Both the position numbers and the translations under genes were made by a program. From Ignavibacteriota bacterium (GTDB taxonomy: Bacteria > Bacteroidota > Ignavibacteria > UBA10030 > UBA6906), in the NCBI GenBank assembly GCA_003152875.1, contig PMBF01000010.1, positions 1 through 39,249 of the forward strand: a DNA stretch of 39,249 bases, in the 5' to 3' direction. This document shows, in pieces, positions 1 through 8,895 of this stretch (positions are counted from its first letter, which is position 1; the number at the start of each line of letters is the position of its first letter). Under the pieces are notes generated by a model. That model was not told where the DNA came from and ran no database searches. It saw only the letters and a list, made by a program, of their open reading frames with translations.

Positions 1-723
1 ACGGGAGGGACTCTTACGATCTTGGCTGAGAACGTGGACCTGGACGAGAATTACTCGCGCGTGCATCTCGAGGCGAAACCAGGGGCGTATGTATCCATTG
101 CGATCACTGATACGGGAACGGGAATTCCCGCGGATATCCGGGAGAGGATTTTTGAGCCCTTCTTCACGACAAAGGAAATCGGTATGGGAACTGGCCTCGG
201 CCTCTCAACGACGCTTGCCATCGTAAAGAGTCATAAGGGGTTTATCAACCTGTACAGTGAACTAGGGAAAGGGACAACGTTTAGAGTATATATCCCGGCG
301 ACAAAAAAGGCCTCAAATGTAGCGGGAGAAGATAAGGTAGCGGATCTCCCGACGGGGAATGGTGAGCTGATCCTCATCATTGATGATGAAACAGCCATCC
401 GGGTGATCACGAAAGAAACTCTGCAGGCCTATGGCTACAATGCCATAACGGCCAGCGACGGCGCGGAGGGAGTTGCGGCCTTTGCTGAAAACAAGAAACA
501 AATCAAGGCTGTGATTACTGACATCATGATGCCTGTCATGGATGGAACGGCTGCGATTCTTGTCTTGAAAAAGATAAGTCCAGATGTCAAGATCATTGCG
601 GTCAGCGGATTAACAACCAAAGGGCAAGTCGGATCTCCGTCAGAATTCGACGTGCAGGCATTCTTGACAAAGCCGACCACTGCGGAGAGTTTGCTCAAAA
701 CTCTGGCAGCGGTGCTACGATGA
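1..723 (+). CDS. Hybrid sensor histidine kinase, 3' part (HATPase_c + receiver)
   Basis: The reading frame is open from base 1, so the gene starts outside the window; 240 residues are visible. The first ~95 are the end of a histidine-kinase ATPase domain: G1 box DTGTGIP, F box FEPFFTTK and G2 box GTGLGLS are all present. A linker leads to a receiver domain (about residues 120-240) with the acidic pair in IIDDE, the phospho-acceptor Asp in ITDIMMP, a switch Ser in AVSG and the conserved Lys in LTKP. This is a cytosolic phosphorelay kinase in which the attached receiver probably takes the phosphate from the missing DHp histidine. Sensor domains and signal are not visible. No partner response regulator follows within 800 bases. 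Confidence 0.93.
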   Translation, partial: TGGTLTILAENVDLDENYSRVHLEAKPGAYVSIAITDTGTGIPADIRERIFEPFFTTKEIGMGTGLGLSTTLAIVKSHKGFINLYSELGKGTTFRVYIPATKKASNVAGEDKVADLPTGNGELILIIDDETAIRVITKETLQAYGYNAITASDGAEGVAAFAENKKQIKAVITDIMMPVMDGTAAILVLKKISPDVKIIAVSGLTTKGQVGSPSEFDVQAFLTKPTTAESLLKTLAAVLR

Positions 724-1527
724 TTGCAGACGCCATATTCAAGCGCTCATGTGGCATGGTCCCTTTCTCGGGAACTCAAGGTTTGGACCGTGTGTCAATG
801 CTGACGGATAGGCAGAATTGAAATCGCGGAAAGTCGCCATTCTTTTGAAACGATAGTGGCGTGTACAAGATGAAATCCAAGCTATCTCGTAAATAGTATA
901 GATCGAACCCGTTCGCTCCGCGCTTCATTCGCGGCCATATGGCTAGTGGCCGCCACCATCGTTGCTCACTTCTCTCTTCTCCTTCCTGAGGGTAGCTTCA
1001 TCCAGTCCTACAGTTCTTCCTAAACTGCGCCGATTTGTTCACAATTCTCACCTGTCTGCGACACCCATGGCTCTTCATTTTGGTGGCACATCGTTTGACT
1101 TTAGTCTAGCTATAGGCAACAACTGGACTTACTCATCGGACAGAATTGCCCGGTAGGAAGGCCAGCGGAAGACCGTTGAAGAAAAGGGAATAGAGCAACT
1201 CCAGAACATCTCCACATGGGTCTGCTGGAATTGTCGATCGCAATTCAAACATCCTGAGCACTGAAGACTCCCAATCGGATTAGCCACTCTTGCATCCTTT
1301 GGGCTGATCCAATTTGCTAAGATCAATTGGTATTCTATTAACATCGAAGATAGTTCATTGCCATAGGCCTTTTGTCCAATCGGATGAATGGCTTTCGTGT
1401 TTATTAGAAGGGTACGTCGACCGGTCATCAATAGGGACGCTATCGTTCAGGTACCGGCTGAATTGAGGACCATCATAATTGTGGTGAGTAACCAAACCAG
1501 AAGTGAAACAAGGAATAGGGAGGTTAG
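724..1527. other. Intergenic, 800 bases, no supported gene
   Basis: All reading frames here are short, lack a convincing ribosome site and have low-complexity or shadow-like products. The 3' end (about 1505-1527) holds the GGGAGG ribosome site of the next gene. A promoter for that gene is expected here but no box was clear enough to call. Confidence 0.5.
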
Positions 1528-2937
1528 ATGAAAAGAGCCTATGCAATAGTCACCGCGTTACTACTTCTAGTCGCAATCGGTTCAGCGCAGGAGGCGTCTA
1601 AAACCGGAACAGTGGTTGGATTTGCCACGGCTGGCAATGGTTATCTCTATGAGGCGGTTTACGGCAGTGGAGTCTTTCCGATAAACGGTGGACCCGCTCT
1701 TACCGGACAGATTCCCAATTCGCCTGATATTGAGAATGTCATTACCAGTATTATACCTTTCGCGTACGGTGGCAACTACGGTTTTGTGGCCGGACTTGCG
1801 GCTCTCAGGAACAATGGCGGGAGTGACGGTGGCGTCTACACTTATGGTTTTGAATCTGGTCCACAGGCTGGTTGGATGAAAATTGGCGGTGGTGGTGCCC
1901 TAAGCCCCGGACTTCCGCAAGGGAAGAGTGTGGAATCGTTGGCATGGCACGATTCGACTGTTCTTGCCGGCATGGGTGGATATGACCTATCCGTCCAACC
2001 TCCGACCCCAGGTGGGTTGTACAGCTGTACGTATCGTATCGGTTGGAATTCGTGTAATGGTCCCGTCCTGATAGATTCTTCCGTCGTCACCTCGCTCTAC
2101 CTCGATGGCTCGACTCTTTATGCAGGGATGTTGTCGAATTACCTGGCATCCAAATCTGGAGGATTCTCAAACCAGGGCCACCTTGGGCCTGGTGGCGTCC
2201 TTCGTTCATCTGACTGGGGACAAACGTGGGTTGATATGAGTCCTGACCAAAATTCTTTTCCGCATAGCCGGGACGTGAATAACGTATTCAAGGTGGGATC
2301 GAAGTTGTTTATCTCCACATTTTTTAGCGGTGTCCTCTACCGAGATGACAATACCAATTCTTGGACATATGCAAATCTTCCCTATTTGGTTTCACGTTTT
2401 GCGACCGACGGAACAAATCTGTATGCCGGCATTTTCACCTTTGACAGCTCGGCAAGTTCGCCGTACATACCCGGAAGAGTATACAGATATGTCGAATCAA
2501 CCAATACGTGGACGACGATCTTTGAGAAGGATTCCACATCAGTGTCAGCACTCTATGTATCCAACAACACTCTATACATCGGGACCGGACAGCTTTGGGG
2601 AATTCCATCAAAGACATTGGGCTACTTCACTCTTTCCACTTCGACGAGTGTAGGCCAGGCTGCAAGTGTTCCTCAGACACTTAAGCTGGAACAGAATTAC
2701 CCTAACCCGTTCAATCCATCAACAATAATCCGCTACAGCTTGCCGCACCGCTCACACGTTACGATTACCGTCTTCAACACGCTCGGCCAGAAATTGTCAG
2801 AACTCGTCAACAGCGACATCGACGCAGGCTACCATGAAGTCCAGTTCAATGCTGGAAACCTTGCGTCCGGCGTGTACTTCTATCGCCTTCAAGCTGGAGC
2901 CTTTGTGGAGTCGAAGAAACTCGTCTTAGCCCGGTGA
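1528..2937 (+). CDS. T9SS-exported beta-propeller-like protein with C-terminal sorting domain
   Basis: A 469-residue secreted protein. The start is fixed by GGGAGG four bases upstream of the ATG and by a signal peptide (residues 1-20, hydrophobic core ending in GSAQ). The middle (about 30-370) is rich in Gly, Tyr, Ser and Trp, with recurring short segments such as LYAGMLSN, LYAGIFT and LYIGTG, each resembling one strand of a beta-propeller (BNR/sialidase-like or sortilin-like) blade. Residues ~385-469 form a type A T9SS sorting domain: linker NYPNPFNPST, strands with TITVFNTLGQ, then ASGVYFYRLQAG. It should cross the outer membrane by type IX secretion and be released or anchored at the surface. 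The ligand or enzymatic role cannot be deduced. It is apparently monocistronic. Confidence 0.9.
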   Translation: MKRAYAIVTALLLLVAIGSAQEASKTGTVVGFATAGNGYLYEAVYGSGVFPINGGPALTGQIPNSPDIENVITSIIPFAYGGNYGFVAGLAALRNNGGSDGGVYTYGFESGPQAGWMKIGGGGALSPGLPQGKSVESLAWHDSTVLAGMGGYDLSVQPPTPGGLYSCTYRIGWNSCNGPVLIDSSVVTSLYLDGSTLYAGMLSNYLASKSGGFSNQGHLGPGGVLRSSDWGQTWVDMSPDQNSFPHSRDVNNVFKVGSKLFISTFFSGVLYRDDNTNSWTYANLPYLVSRFATDGTNLYAGIFTFDSSASSPYIPGRVYRYVESTNTWTTIFEKDSTSVSALYVSNNTLYIGTGQLWGIPSKTLGYFTLSTSTSVGQAASVPQTLKLEQNYPNPFNPSTIIRYSLPHRSHVTITVFNTLGQKLSELVNSDIDAGYHEVQFNAGNLASGVYFYRLQAGAFVESKKLVLAR

Positions 2938-2997
2938 CGATCCACACCTGAAATCCTATACATCCGGGCGATGGTACATTAGATTGGTCGCCTTTTG

Positions 2998-3018
2998 CAG
3001 GCCCCATTGACGGGCCTG
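2998..3018 (+). terminator. Perfect 7-bp hairpin after the T9SS gene (no T-run)
   Basis: CAGGCCC (2998-3004) and GGGCCTG (3012-3018) pair perfectly around a seven-base loop, 60 bases after the stop codon. No T-run follows, so this may protect the 3' end or pause transcription rather than terminate by itself. Confidence 0.35.
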
Positions 3019-3149
3019 AGACATAGTCAGAACTAAACGAACCGTCGCAGCAATTCTCATTAGGAGGATTCTCTGGCAACTATTCAGCCATTTGACTTTT
3101 GCTGAACCAAAGGTTATTATAAATTGATCCTCTGCTCTCTCAGGTAATT

Positions 3150-3184
3150 GCCTTCTATTCGTCCGAATGGAAGGCTTTTCTTTT
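3150..3184 (+). terminator. Rho-independent terminator
   Basis: An 11-bp stem (3150-3160 with 3165-3175, one G-T wobble, four-base loop GTCC) is followed directly by TTTTCTTTT. This is the canonical intrinsic-terminator form on the plus strand and probably ends the transcript of the T9SS gene at 1528-2937. Confidence 0.75.
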
Positions 3185-3274
3185 CCTGCTGTACCTACCT
3201 CGTTTTTCTTTCTCGACACGAACCTGACAGCTACTACCATGCCACAGACCAACCTTGGGGAGGATTCCCGGGTA

Positions 3275-3493
3275 ATGGCCGAGAACGTCAATCAGACAAT
3301 CGTACTCTGTGCCGAGGACACAGAAAGCAGTAAGACTCAACTAAGGAGCTTTATTTAGGGAAAACAAAGACCGCTTCTCAGAACAAAATATCGCCCTATT
3401 GCTCGACAAATGGGAGAGTTTGGATCTGATGGAGGAGAGGTTGGAAAGTGCAGGTGAAGATCTAAGCGATATCCTAATTGGTAGTGATGACTA
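3275..3493 (+). pseudogene. Possible small acidic protein interrupted by a frameshift
   Basis: An ATG at 3275 opens a short frame that stops at 3358 (27 residues). In another frame, 3345-3493 reads without a good start as a compact acidic, helical sequence (segments LLLDKWESLDL and RLESAGEDLSDIL), ending 14 bases before the next gene. Joining the two near 3345 needs one shift and would give a protein of about 75 residues. The second half has the codon pattern and amphipathic composition of a real protein. It may be a decayed gene, a sequencing error or chance. No family is recognised. Confidence 0.3.
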
Positions 3494-3507
3494 ACACGAG
3501 GTAGCCA

Positions 3508-3696
3508 ATGTCTCAAGTCACGGTTTCAATCAATTGCCCCAAATGCAGACATCTCATAGCCCAGAGTTTGGCGCCACTGAGGGCAGGAGTTGTTCTACGA
3601 TGTCCGGGATGCGGCAACGTACATCAGGTAATGTTTGAAAGTCTTCGTAAGCCGCAACTATCAATTGATGTACATGGTAAACTAGTTCTCAAGTAA
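3508..3696 (+). CDS. Small zinc-ribbon protein
   Basis: A 62-residue soluble protein starting after a modest GAGG ribosome site. Two CxxC pairs, CPKC near residue 10 and CPGC near residue 33, lie about 20 residues apart and form a one-zinc ribbon; the remainder is a short beta-rich tail. Such mini zinc ribbons often bind nucleic acid or act as adaptors, but no specific role can be given. It sits 14 bases after the suspected broken small acidic gene, so the two may once have been co-transcribed. Confidence 0.6.
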   Translation: MSQVTVSINCPKCRHLIAQSLAPLRAGVVLRCPGCGNVHQVMFESLRKPQLSIDVHGKLVLK

Positions 3697-3958
3697 ATGG
3701 TGTGGTGGCACCAGGGAAGTAAACCCTTTAGTCGAACTTCACAAATATCGCATTGATCGTAGTGAACATCTCGGGCCATCGATGGCGGAGTTCTTCGTTT
3801 TTGATTTATCCTCTTGGATGAATCTTCCCGGCACTTTCAAGCATATTGAATGGCCCAATCTGATTTAACTCAAAGATCACCTTTTCAATTGAATGAAGAT
3901 CGTGGCTACGCCTGATACCTGAAGCCGCCGATCAGTTTGAAGGACGTATGTGCGTCAG

Positions 3959-4234
3959 TCAAGCGCCACCGGTTGTAGGATCAATGATCGACTTAACTTC
4001 GGATACTACATTAGCCGGGAAGCCCCCTTGCTTTGCGTGGTCACGTACCATCTGCTCGTTAGGAGCAATGTAGACACAATAGATCTTGTCCCCAGCAACA
4101 TAACTTTGGACCCACTGTATTTGTGGGCCCATCTTGTTGAGCACACTGCATGACTTCTGCGAGATGGCTTGAAGTTCTTGCTGGGACAGCTTGCTCGCTC
4201 CCAGAATATTGCGTTCAATGATGTATTTTGGCAT
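3959..4234 (-). CDS. DUF4242-type small protein (nickel-binding-like fold)
   Basis: A 91-residue protein on the minus strand with GGAGA upstream of its ATG. It begins MPKYIIER, continues with a helix containing SQQELQAISQKSC and has the segments IQWVQSYV, KIYCVYIAPNE and GGFPANVV, then IDPTTGG near the end. This is the signature of the DUF4242 family, dimeric ferredoxin-like alpha-beta proteins; a Streptomyces member binds nickel. The Asn/Glu after IAP and the conserved His in VRDHA are candidate ligands. Physiological role is unknown. It is flanked by non-coding DNA and is probably transcribed alone. Confidence 0.82.
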   Translation of the reverse strand: MPKYIIERNILGASKLSQQELQAISQKSCSVLNKMGPQIQWVQSYVAGDKIYCVYIAPNEQMVRDHAKQGGFPANVVSEVKSIIDPTTGGA

Positions 4235-4299
4235 AGGAGATCTCCTTTTGAATCTGAGCTGAACACAGAATTGCCGATTAGTTCGGCGGTCTCAGCTAG

Positions 4300-4503
4300 C
4301 TACGTTAAGAATGAACCCTTGCATTGTGATCCCTTCCCTCGAGCCGCCTTATCCATCTTGCCGTAAACCCCATCCTCTTCACCAAACGCTCGCCATTTCT
4401 TCTTCAGTTCCACGCCTTGGCACGCCGCGCAAATATGATCCCAGGTGGTCAGCACACCGTCCTTCCACATCGAATGCAAGTGAACTTCGTATCTCCGTAG
4501 CAC
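4300..4503 (-). CDS. Doubtful short ORF upstream of the DUF4242 gene
   Basis: A 67-codon frame beginning with GTG, with no visible ribosome site. It contains WKDGVLTTWDHICAACQG and a basic, Gly-rich tail, and lies 65 bases upstream of the DUF4242 gene on the same strand. The frame stays open a few codons further upstream to a TAA. It could be the remnant of a larger gene or chance; the composition is more protein-like than that of the overlapping plus-strand frame. No family is recognised. Confidence 0.2.
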   Translation of the reverse strand: MLRRYEVHLHSMWKDGVLTTWDHICAACQGVELKKKWRAFGEEDGVYGKMDKAARGKGSQCKGSFLT

Positions 4504-4634
4504 GGCATTTACCCACTCATGTTAGACGCGACAACCATCAATCTTCAGCCATGGATGCGGTTTTGTTGACATTCGTCGAACTTGGGACTATCTTTCCTCT
4601 ATAGCTTTTGTGCTGACGGTAAGGCTTCAGGCAT

Positions 4635-4670
4635 GGCCCATTCTTCTGGTGAGGATGGGCCTTTATCGTT
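4635..4670 (+). terminator. Terminator-like hairpin
   Basis: GGCCCAT (4635-4641) pairs perfectly with ATGGGCC (4655-4661), with extra possible pairs inside, and is followed by TTTATCGTT. No plus-strand gene that it would serve is obvious just upstream; it may insulate the small membrane-protein gene at 4792. Confidence 0.45.
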
Positions 4671-4791
4671 CGATCCAAGCAGGGGGCGTCGTGGAGGCTT
4701 AGCCGCTATCCATGAGTTGGCATGGCAATAGCAGGAAAAAGTACCATAGACGATCGATACTAACCCAAATCAATCGTGCAAGGAGATTATA

Positions 4792-4980
4792 ATGAATATA
4801 ACACCCATCATTGTAAGGAATATTGCTCTGATGGTAATGTTCAGTGTGATAGGATTGACAATGTTCACTGAAAATGTGCGCACAGTCCAAATAGTCGGAT
4901 TATTCGCCTGCGGGGCAGGTTTCGGTGCTGCGCTTACAGCGTTAATTTCTGCGTTCAAGTCAAAAAAGACAAAAGCATAG
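4792..4980 (+). CDS. Small two-helix inner-membrane protein
   Basis: A 62-residue protein with AGGAG seven bases upstream of the ATG. Residues ~5-24 and ~32-53 are hydrophobic segments separated by the polar stretch ENVRTVQ, and the C-terminus is strongly basic (KSKKTKA), predicting both ends in the cytoplasm. The second helix contains CGAGFG, a Gly-rich pattern allowing tight packing. No family is recognised. It is a single gene followed by a perfect palindrome. Confidence 0.6.
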   Translation: MNITPIIVRNIALMVMFSVIGLTMFTENVRTVQIVGLFACGAGFGAALTALISAFKSKKTKA

Positions 4981-4988
4981 ATTCAGAC

Positions 4989-5006
4989 CCAGCAACTCGT
5001 TGCTGG
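4989..5006. repeat. Perfect 18-bp palindrome-like inverted repeat
   Basis: CCAGCAAC (4989-4996) and GTTGCTGG (4999-5006) are exact inverted copies separated by two bases, eight bases after the stop of the small membrane-protein gene. No T-run follows. It could be a transcript-end hairpin or a binding site for a dimeric protein. Confidence 0.4.
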
Positions 5007-5465
5007 CGGTCATGCCGTCTACCACCTTCACAAAGGAGAGAGTCAATAGCAAAGAGATCCGCCGTTGCGAAGTGTAGCCGTGGTTCACACACATGATGTG
5101 CGGACTGTTCTTCGACTCACTATCCCGACCAGCCCTACGTCCCACAAGAAATTCGAGAGGTCAGCTCTATCGGTTACCAAGCACCTAACCGGGCGCCTGT
5201 CATGGCGGCCGAGATGTCAAAAATCATGCGTAGTAGCCAGGTAGGATGTTGCAGGCTTCGGTTTTCACCCTCTTTTGGCTGGAGCCGCCTTGAATATGTC
5301 GCGCTTCAAACCTAACTTGGTTCCGATGGGTTGTCATTCTTGATGAAGTCCTCATGCCCTGCTCACAAGAGACCGGGATCGTTCTTTTCAATCGACATTC
5401 CCGCTCCGGTGGACTGCGTGGCGCACTCCCAGATCCCAACGAAGAATCACAAGAAGGAACACTCA
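5007..5465. other. Intergenic region before the beta-propeller gene
   Basis: About 460 bases without a supported gene. The frame of the following gene stays open back to 5331, but the only start with both a ribosome site and a signal peptide is at 5466. No clear promoter box or hairpin was identified. Confidence 0.4.
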
Positions 5466-6464
5466 ATGCATAGGTTTTCCTGGTCCTTGCTGATCGCTGT
5501 ATTCCTGTCGACTTTGCCCGTTCAGGTGTTCCCCGCCATGGGACCCGGTTCCCTTCCGGGCAAAGGTGCGGCCCAACACCCATTCCTCTATGCCGGCGAG
5601 TGGGACACGCGCAAGCCCGACAAGCAGTCGATGTTCATTGTACGCGACGGAAAAGTTGTCTGGTCATATTCCATTCCTTTGCATCCAACGCCGGGTGCCA
5701 ACCAGGAATTTGATGACGCCACCTTGCTGTCGAATGGCAACGTCGTATTCTCTCGGATGTCGGGTGCAGGAGAAGTGACCCCTGACAAGAATTTGGTGTG
5801 GGAGTATCCTGCCCCTCCCGGAACAGAGATTCATTCGGCCCAGCCGATTGGCAAGGAGAGGGTCCTGATCATGCGCAACGGGAATCCGGCGCAAGCAATG
5901 ATCTTTAACACAACGACTGGAAAAGTCGAGAAAGAAATTCCGATTCCCACGCCAGTGACGGGCACTCACGGGCAATTCCGGCACATTCGCATGACCCCTG
6001 CCGGCACCCTCCTGGTCCCTCATCTCGGCGAAGGCAAAGTTGTCGAGTATACTCTGGAGGGCAAGGTCCTGTGGTCAGTTGAAGCCAAGTCGCCGTGGTC
6101 CGCGGTGCGACTCAAGAACGGCAATACGCTGATTGCCGGAGATTGGAGCGGCTATGTGCGCGAGGTGAATCCAAAGGGCGAAACCGTCTGGGAACTCACG
6201 CAAAAGGACGTTCCGGATTTCAAACTCTTCAACCTCCAAACCGCCGGCCGCCTGGCAAATGGCAACACCGTCATCTGCAACTGGTGTGCCGGCAATCCCA
6301 AGACAGAAGAATGGGCGGGTACGGTACAGGTGTTCGAAGTGACCCCAGAGAAGAAGATCGTATGGGCTTTGTCTTCATGGTCGGACCCGGATCTCGGCCC
6401 CTCTTCGTCAATACAGCTGCTCGACGAGCCTGGTGTCGTCGAGAACAATGAGCTACAACGATGA
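5466..6464 (+). CDS. Secreted beta-propeller (PQQ/arylsulfotransferase-like) protein
   Basis: A 332-residue secreted protein. The ATG at 5466 follows AAGGAA and starts a signal peptide (basic MHR, hydrophobic to about residue 22). The rest is a repeating four-stranded pattern: segments such as GKVVWSYS, KNLVWEYPAP, GKVLWSVEAK, GETVWELTQ and KKIVWALSS each end a blade with a Trp, and LSNGNVVFS, LKNGNTLIAG and LANGNTVICN start the next. This is the layout of PQQ-like and arylsulfotransferase-type propellers. No catalytic His/Arg set can be assigned, so binding or enzymatic activity remains open. Its stop overlaps the upstream extension of the DUF362 frame, and the two genes probably share a transcript. 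Confidence 0.8.
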   Translation: MHRFSWSLLIAVFLSTLPVQVFPAMGPGSLPGKGAAQHPFLYAGEWDTRKPDKQSMFIVRDGKVVWSYSIPLHPTPGANQEFDDATLLSNGNVVFSRMSGAGEVTPDKNLVWEYPAPPGTEIHSAQPIGKERVLIMRNGNPAQAMIFNTTTGKVEKEIPIPTPVTGTHGQFRHIRMTPAGTLLVPHLGEGKVVEYTLEGKVLWSVEAKSPWSAVRLKNGNTLIAGDWSGYVREVNPKGETVWELTQKDVPDFKLFNLQTAGRLANGNTVICNWCAGNPKTEEWAGTVQVFEVTPEKKIVWALSSWSDPDLGPSSSIQLLDEPGVVENNELQR

Positions 6465-6534
6465 CACTCGACTTACTAGCGATGAAGATCCAGCGAACCG
6501 TATCCAGTATTCACAATCTAGGCTCTACACTCCG

Positions 6535-7932
6535 ATGCGCATATATATAGATTCCACGACGCTCATCTGCACCTTTCTCATTTTGCCATTCTTGTTCACA
6601 GAGGTTTCACGCACGCAACCCGCGGATACCGTGAAGGCACCACTCTGGGTTCCGTCCGACCCGCCCAATACGCCGATGGGAACGGGCAAGGGGATCTTCC
6701 CGGGAAGAGTCGTATGGGCTCGAGACATAGCCGCCACACCATGGGACGGCAAGACGGGCCACTGGTGGGAAGATGGCACCGGCATCAACCAAGACATTGT
6801 AAGTTCGATGATGTCGCGATCGCTTCTTACACTATCAGGAACCGCCTCTGAGAAGGCATCATGGGAGGCATTGTTCAGATACCACAATCGCACGTGCGGC
6901 AGGGGAGAGAAGGGGTATGTTACAGGCGAGAAGATCGCCATCAAGATCAACTGCAACAATGCATACGAAGGGTATGGAGACGCCGACAACCAGATCGACG
7001 CTTCGCCTCAAATGCTTTTTGCTTTGCTGGACCAGTTGGTGCGTGTGGCCCATGTGCCTGAGAACATGATCACGGTATATGAGGCAACCCGCGTCATCCC
7101 GGACCGCGTGTTTACCAAATCTCACAATGCGTTCCCCGGGGTTCTGTTCGTCGATTCGAAGGGCGACGGGAAGAATGGCCGCTATCCGATCGAGTATCAG
7201 AAAAACACCCTGCACTACTCCGTGGAGAAGCCGATGGTCGGGAAGGATCTCCCCAGGTGCGTTACTGAGGCATCCTACCTGATCAATATGTCGCTTGTGA
7301 AAGGCCACCCGACGACGGGAGTGACACTCACTGCCAAAAACCACTACGGAACAGTTGATGTCCGCGACCACGATGTGTATGTGAACTCCCATTCCCACCC
7401 GATGGGGACCTACCATCCGTTTGTAGACATGATCGGATCGAGAGAATTGGGCGGGAAGACCCTGCTCTTCATTCTCGATGGATTGTATGGGATCCGCGAC
7501 GTAAACGACAACGTTGCACAATACGCCCACTGGGAAAAGATGTTCCACGGTGAATGGCTCGCCAGTGTATTCCTTTCGCAGGATCCCATTGCCATTGATG
7601 CAGTCGGGCTCGATTTTCTGCGCGCCGAATTTCCCTGGGGACGCGGCAATGTGCCGCAGGCAATGACCAACGCCGATAATTACATGCACGAGGCTGCTCT
7701 GGCTGACCATCCGCCATCTGGCACGGTCTATGCTCCCGATGGAGAGCGGCTTAAGAGCCTGGGCGTGCACGAACATTGGAACGACCCGGTGCAAAGACAA
7801 TACAGCCGCAACCTCAGTCCCGCAGGAACCGGCATAGAATTGGTGTCGATTTCCAAAGCACCGGACGGCAGGATCAGGGTCACCGGGGTACAGTTACCCC
7901 CGGGTAAAGTGACGCAGCAAGAGAAGGAATGA
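6535..7932 (+). CDS. Secreted DUF362 domain protein
   Basis: A 465-residue protein with an N-terminal signal peptide if started at 6535 (MRIYIDSTTL, hydrophobic to ~22). The frame is open to 6433, where an ATG would overlap the previous gene by 32 bases; that start would bury the signal sequence behind 34 polar residues. Features of the DUF362 family: KIAIKINCNN early, a central segment with INMSLVKGHPTTGVTLTAKNH, and a late FLSQDPIAIDAVGLDFLR. These acidic and basic residues form the conserved core of DUF362, whose members often sit beside ferredoxins; here no Fe-S cysteines are seen. Biochemical function is unknown. It is 70 bases after the beta-propeller gene, with which it probably works in the cell envelope. 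Confidence 0.83.
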   Translation: MRIYIDSTTLICTFLILPFLFTEVSRTQPADTVKAPLWVPSDPPNTPMGTGKGIFPGRVVWARDIAATPWDGKTGHWWEDGTGINQDIVSSMMSRSLLTLSGTASEKASWEALFRYHNRTCGRGEKGYVTGEKIAIKINCNNAYEGYGDADNQIDASPQMLFALLDQLVRVAHVPENMITVYEATRVIPDRVFTKSHNAFPGVLFVDSKGDGKNGRYPIEYQKNTLHYSVEKPMVGKDLPRCVTEASYLINMSLVKGHPTTGVTLTAKNHYGTVDVRDHDVYVNSHSHPMGTYHPFVDMIGSRELGGKTLLFILDGLYGIRDVNDNVAQYAHWEKMFHGEWLASVFLSQDPIAIDAVGLDFLRAEFPWGRGNVPQAMTNADNYMHEAALADHPPSGTVYAPDGERLKSLGVHEHWNDPVQRQYSRNLSPAGTGIELVSISKAPDGRIRVTGVQLPPGKVTQQEKE

Positions 7933-8445
7933 ATTCCGCAATTTCATCTGCACTTCCACGGTTGAACCTATTTGCCTGCCGTTCCCTCATGTGCAGCAAC
8001 GGCCAGGTCAGAGCGGTTCCTCTCCAGCAGGCACCATTTGTGTCGTCCTGTCTTCTCCGTGCCTAAGCAACTGCCCCGCCTCGCAGCTCGAATCAAGGAT
8101 CCCGCCTTGATAAGCACACCGTGGAATTGCCGCGTGAACTATTCGATGTGTCTATTCTCTCCCGGAGAGTCCGATTCGAGAAAGAGTGTCTTGATGCAAA
8201 ACATTTGCAGCCCTTGACGCATCAACTGAGCTTTTCAGTAAAGTCTTTAGGAATCAACGGAACGATTCAGGCCGGTAGGGTGTTCGATGTCCCATGGTGG
8301 CATGATGGCGTTCTGCTTCCGCCTCTAGGCTTTCTCCTGCACCAGCCCAACATAACCTGCAAGGCATAAGATCAGCAAGTGTTGGGTGACCCTTCCATAT
8401 CATTTCCTGTTTCACTTCATATTCTTACCAATTCAGGAGGTTGTT
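7933..8445. other. Intergenic, 510 bases, nothing recognised
   Basis: Only short frames without ribosome sites are present. The final 20 bases hold the strong AGGAGG site of the LysM gene. Confidence 0.4.
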
Positions 8446-8820
8446 ATGTTGACAGACAAGTATCGTCCGCTATTGGACCTCGCGAACAAGCTTCATATCG
8501 GCAACATCAACACGGCTGAGGAAAACGGGAAGTTGGTAATCAAAGGGACCGCCACATATCAGCTTGAAAAGGATGCACTTTGGGACCAGATTAAGAGCTT
8601 CAGCGGCTGGGAGAACGAAGTCGCGGCTGACATCCAGGTCGCCAACAACGACATATACGGTGAATACAAGGTCCAATCAGGTGACACGCTTTCCAAGATC
8701 GCCAGGAAATATCTGGGCAACGCCAACAAGTACATGGACATCGTCAAGACAAATAGCGGTACAATCACAGATCCCGATAAGATCAGTGTTGGCCAGACGA
8801 TCAAGATCCCCAACAAGTAG
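8446..8820 (+). CDS. BON-LysM domain protein
   Basis: A 124-residue soluble protein; the start is set by AGGAGG seven bases before the ATG (an upstream ATG at 8386 lacks one). Residues ~1-65 resemble a BON domain (helix, then NGKLVIKGTA and NEVAADIQV strands), and residues ~72-123 are a LysM domain: YKVQSGDTLSKIARKYLG, then ISVGQTIKIPNK. The same BON + LysM order is found in the Escherichia coli potassium-binding protein Kbp (YgaU), although here there is no signal peptide either. It probably acts as a small cytoplasmic or envelope-linked stress or ion-sensing protein. The YidB-like gene follows after 75 bases. Confidence 0.87.
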   Translation: MLTDKYRPLLDLANKLHIGNINTAEENGKLVIKGTATYQLEKDALWDQIKSFSGWENEVAADIQVANNDIYGEYKVQSGDTLSKIARKYLGNANKYMDIVKTNSGTITDPDKISVGQTIKIPNK

Positions 8821-8895
8821 CCCGACCGATTAAAGGTTTTTTCTCGAAGTACAGATGCAGCAAGCCTTAGTTGATCTCATCATAGAGGAGGCATT

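Noticed and set aside
1129-1431. 100-codon minus-strand frame in the first intergenic region
   Set aside because: Poor start context and no recognisable composition; treated as chance.
5331-5465. N-terminal extension of the beta-propeller gene
   Set aside because: Would place 45 polar residues before a good signal peptide, and the ribosome site fits the later ATG.
6859-7800. 313-codon minus-strand frame opposite the DUF362 gene
   Set aside because: Long but Cys/His/Arg-rich without motif; the plus strand has a signal peptide and family motifs.
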